Below are positions 61,769 through 64,000 of a stretch of 64,000 nt of DNA, one piece after another. The stretch spans positions 37,411,689 to 37,475,688 of the forward strand of contig RSEF01000005.1 of assembly GCA_003993805.1 (NCBI GenBank), given 5' to 3'. Numbering within the stretch: the first letter of the stretch is position 1; each line of letters begins with the position of its first letter. The DNA comes from Himantopus leucocephalus (Eukaryota; Chordata; Aves; Charadriiformes; Recurvirostridae). The position numbers and the translations under genes were made by a program. The notes beneath the pieces are model-generated. The model was given only the letters and a program-made list of their open reading frames with translations, searched no databases and had not been told where the DNA came from.

Positions 61769-63202
61769 GTAATGGCAGATCTTATTATTTAAAGCCAAAA
61801 CAGAACTTGAATTCTCCATGGATGTGTGACGGTGCAATATAAAAAGATTGCACTTTCAAATTGAATTCCATAGCACTGAGTACTTAATGCTCTGGTAGGT
61901 TGTATTGGTGTAGTCTGGGCTATTACCAATCAAGCTGTGTATAAACCAAAGATGGGATAGAATCTTGTAACAGCTGGCTTTAAATGCTGCTAAATATTTT
62001 CTAGGTGGTATTCTAGTGTTTAAAAGAGCTTAAATGCAGTCCTAGCTGCCTCTTTTGTTAATAGTTCTTCAGTCCTAGGCATTAAGGCGTTCACTTCAGC
62101 TCCTATCCCCCCGAAGTGTAGTACTTCTTGATACTTACTTTATTGAAAGGTGTCTTGAATAATATGGATTAACAATTAAATCTTGACAATAAATTTCTAA
62201 CACAACCTTTCTCATGCTAGAATATACTGGAATATGTTTGGTAGATTATACTGTTCACTTTGTGTTAAAAGAAAGGTCAGCAATATTTTTTCCCTTCTGT
62301 TTTCTCATTTAATTAAATCTCATTTTCTCATTAAATTAAAAAAATACCAGTTGATATTTCAAAATAAAAACACTTCTTAAAAGTTTTTGGATATTAGTCA
62401 TGAAGTTGAGCTTGTGAAAAATAGTAAAATTCCTCCTAGATGATAAAGAATATAAATGTCCTAGTTTTCTATGCATCATTATGCTGTTTCAGATAATCTG
62501 AGTATAATGCTAGATTTTCTTCAGTCGCCTGATTAAAAGATGTTCCAGAGTTTCAGCTGGAGTGAACTTTTGAAAAGTACACTTTGCATTTTCAAAATTT
62601 CAGGTTTTAAGTATTTGAAGTTCTGCAGCTTACAGTGCTTCCACTTCTAGCCTTGGTTTAGAAATTATGTAGCATGAATTTATTACTATAAATTTCAATA
62701 AAAGAAAAAATCTGTAGTTATAAAACATAAATCTAGCAGTAGATTATATGGCCATGTGCGGTCACTGCCATGTTTTGTTGCCTTTCTTTTAAAAGGCTTC
62801 ATGTGGTCACATGAACACAAGCACATGAATTCTGCAAATTGATGTACTCTGTACCAGTTTTAAACAAAATTTTGGGAAATAGAATTTAAAACTTATTGTT
62901 AGGCAAAATTGATTAATCAGAAGCCAGTCAGTGGCAAATAGAAATGCACTAAAGTCTGCATGGAGAATTACACAACTTGATTTTTCTGATCATCTTTGTT
63001 TTCTTACTTTCTTATATTTGATTTCATGTGGGTCAAAGTGATAGCAGCTTATCCATAGGTTCACCTTTTTGTACATTTTTAACAAATGTTTGGCAACATT
63101 TTCATTTTCAGTGTTTTACATAAATTCTAGCTTTCATAAAATACTATGAGGAATGATAGCTATACGTTTTACTTACACTGCTGTTTAATTTTTCTTTTAC
63201 AG
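61769..63202 (+). other. ARHGAP5: ARHGAP5 intron 5
   Basis: A short intron, GTAATG at 61769 to TTTTTCTTTTACAG ending at 63202. It is AT-rich and nothing else is recognised in it. Confidence 0.9.
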
Positions 63203-63334
63203 ATCATAATATCAGTTTAGAGTCTATGGGAGTAACAGTAAATGCGGTGGCTGGGGCTCTTAAAGCTTTTTTTGCAGATCTGCCAGATCCATTAATTCCA
63301 TACTCTTTGCATCAGGAGTTGTTAGAAACATCAA
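63203..63334 (+). CDS. ARHGAP5: ARHGAP5 coding exon 6: middle of the RhoGAP domain
   Basis: A 132-base exon, phase 1 at both ends, from ...TACAG| to ATCAA|GTAAGT. It completes Asp1317 and encodes 43 residues to Ser1360. The block NAVAGALKAFFADLPDPLIP matches the RhoGAP core LKxFFxxLPxPLxP, in which Lys1337 is the conserved lysine that helps position the Rho substrate. The protein continues beyond the window. About 140 residues remain, judged from the 1501-1502-residue human protein. Confidence 0.95.
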
Positions 63335-64000
63335 GTAAGTAATAAACAATCTTGTCTTAATCTAATTAGGTTATATTGATTGCCCTTATTGCAATTTTTA
63401 CTTCATTGTAAGTTGAAACTACTAGCTGCACTGAAATATGCTTTAAATTGCTTAGACATGTACTTTTTTATATTCTTTAAAAATTAACAAGACTATATGA
63501 TGAAATAAATGTTATATGTTATTTTTTCTGAGTAAGTTGTGGTTTATTATTTCTCCTTTTCCTAGAAAATTTAATTGGAGAAATCTTCCCCCCCCCCGTA
63601 TTAGTGCTGCATATGATGAAATCTCTTGGAACTGTATTGCAGTTGTTAACAGGGTGAAAAAGACTTACATTCAAAGTAGGCTTTAGAAATCAGACACATC
63701 TAGGAATATTATGGCAATTCTCTTAGATTTTTTTTTTTCAAATTCTTTTTGAACCCCTTATAAGATGAAATGCTTAATTTTGTTTGCCTTACAAACATTT
63801 TTCAGACACTTCTAAGTGAAGTGACTAAATCATTCCCTTTTTCTTTTTTTTGAAGAGTCTCTCTCTTGTATTGGCAGCAAACCGTTTCAGAAAAAGACTG
63901 CTGCACATTTTTGCAGGATACAACTGTGACATAGAGTTTTCTTAATGCTTTTGTGTTCAAAATGTGAAAATACTAGTGTAAACCTGAGGCTTGGGCTTGG
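63335..64000 (+). other. ARHGAP5: ARHGAP5 intron 6 (continues past the window)
   Basis: Begins with the consensus donor GTAAGT. I see no acceptor followed by the expected next GAP block before the end of the window, so the next exon lies downstream. Nothing else is recognised. Confidence 0.85.

Noticed and set aside
1..64000. CRISPR arrays, bacterial operons, riboswitches or a new mobile defence system
   Set aside because: There are no regularly spaced repeats, no ribosome binding sites before ORFs and no dense coding. The window is vertebrate DNA with one spliced gene.

Overview
The window looks like nuclear DNA from a bird. It has intron-rich gene structure, several chicken-repeat-1 (CR1) LINE tails of the kind abundant in avian genomes, a solo ERVL-type LTR common in neoavian birds, and one GC-rich CpG-island promoter. 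The species cannot be named from the sequence. The LTR type mildly favours a non-galliform neoavian bird.

The only protein-coding gene I can support is ARHGAP5 (p190-B RhoGAP), on the + strand. It starts in a CpG island (about 19.9-21.05 kb) and runs off the right edge. Predicted layout: 5' UTR exon 1 (about 20430-20703), 5' UTR exon 2 (28234-28340), a giant exon 3 (32362-36260) with the ATG at 32538 and 1241 codons, then three small exons (49124-49271, 61691-61768, 63203-63334) that open the catalytic RhoGAP domain. In total 1360 complete residues are encoded here. About 140 C-terminal residues, the rest of the GAP domain and tail, lie downstream.

Region by region: 1-19.9 kb is intergenic, with no supportable gene, one CR1 tail, AT repeats, a polypurine tract and an unexplained 0.2-kb duplicated segment. 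19.9-21.05 kb is the promoter island, with NRF1-like and YY1-like motifs, G-quadruplex-type runs and a degenerate tRNA-like 73-mer on the - strand. 20.7-32.4 kb holds introns 1 and 2, with a second GC island containing a CTCF-like motif and a 1-kb CR1. 36.3-49.1 kb is intron 3, with a 1139-bp solo LTR flanked by 5-bp target duplications. 49.3-61.7 kb is intron 4, with three LINE fragments of different ages. The last 2.3 kb holds two GAP-domain exons and their introns.

The most interesting signal is the 5' leader. After splicing it carries a chain of small uORFs joined stop-to-start (TAAATG, then TGATG). A last uORF's stop codon lies inside the tandem ATGATG start of ARHGAP5, which suggests translational control by reinitiation. 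Eight single-N positions, several flanked by direct duplications, look like unmerged assembly joins rather than biology.
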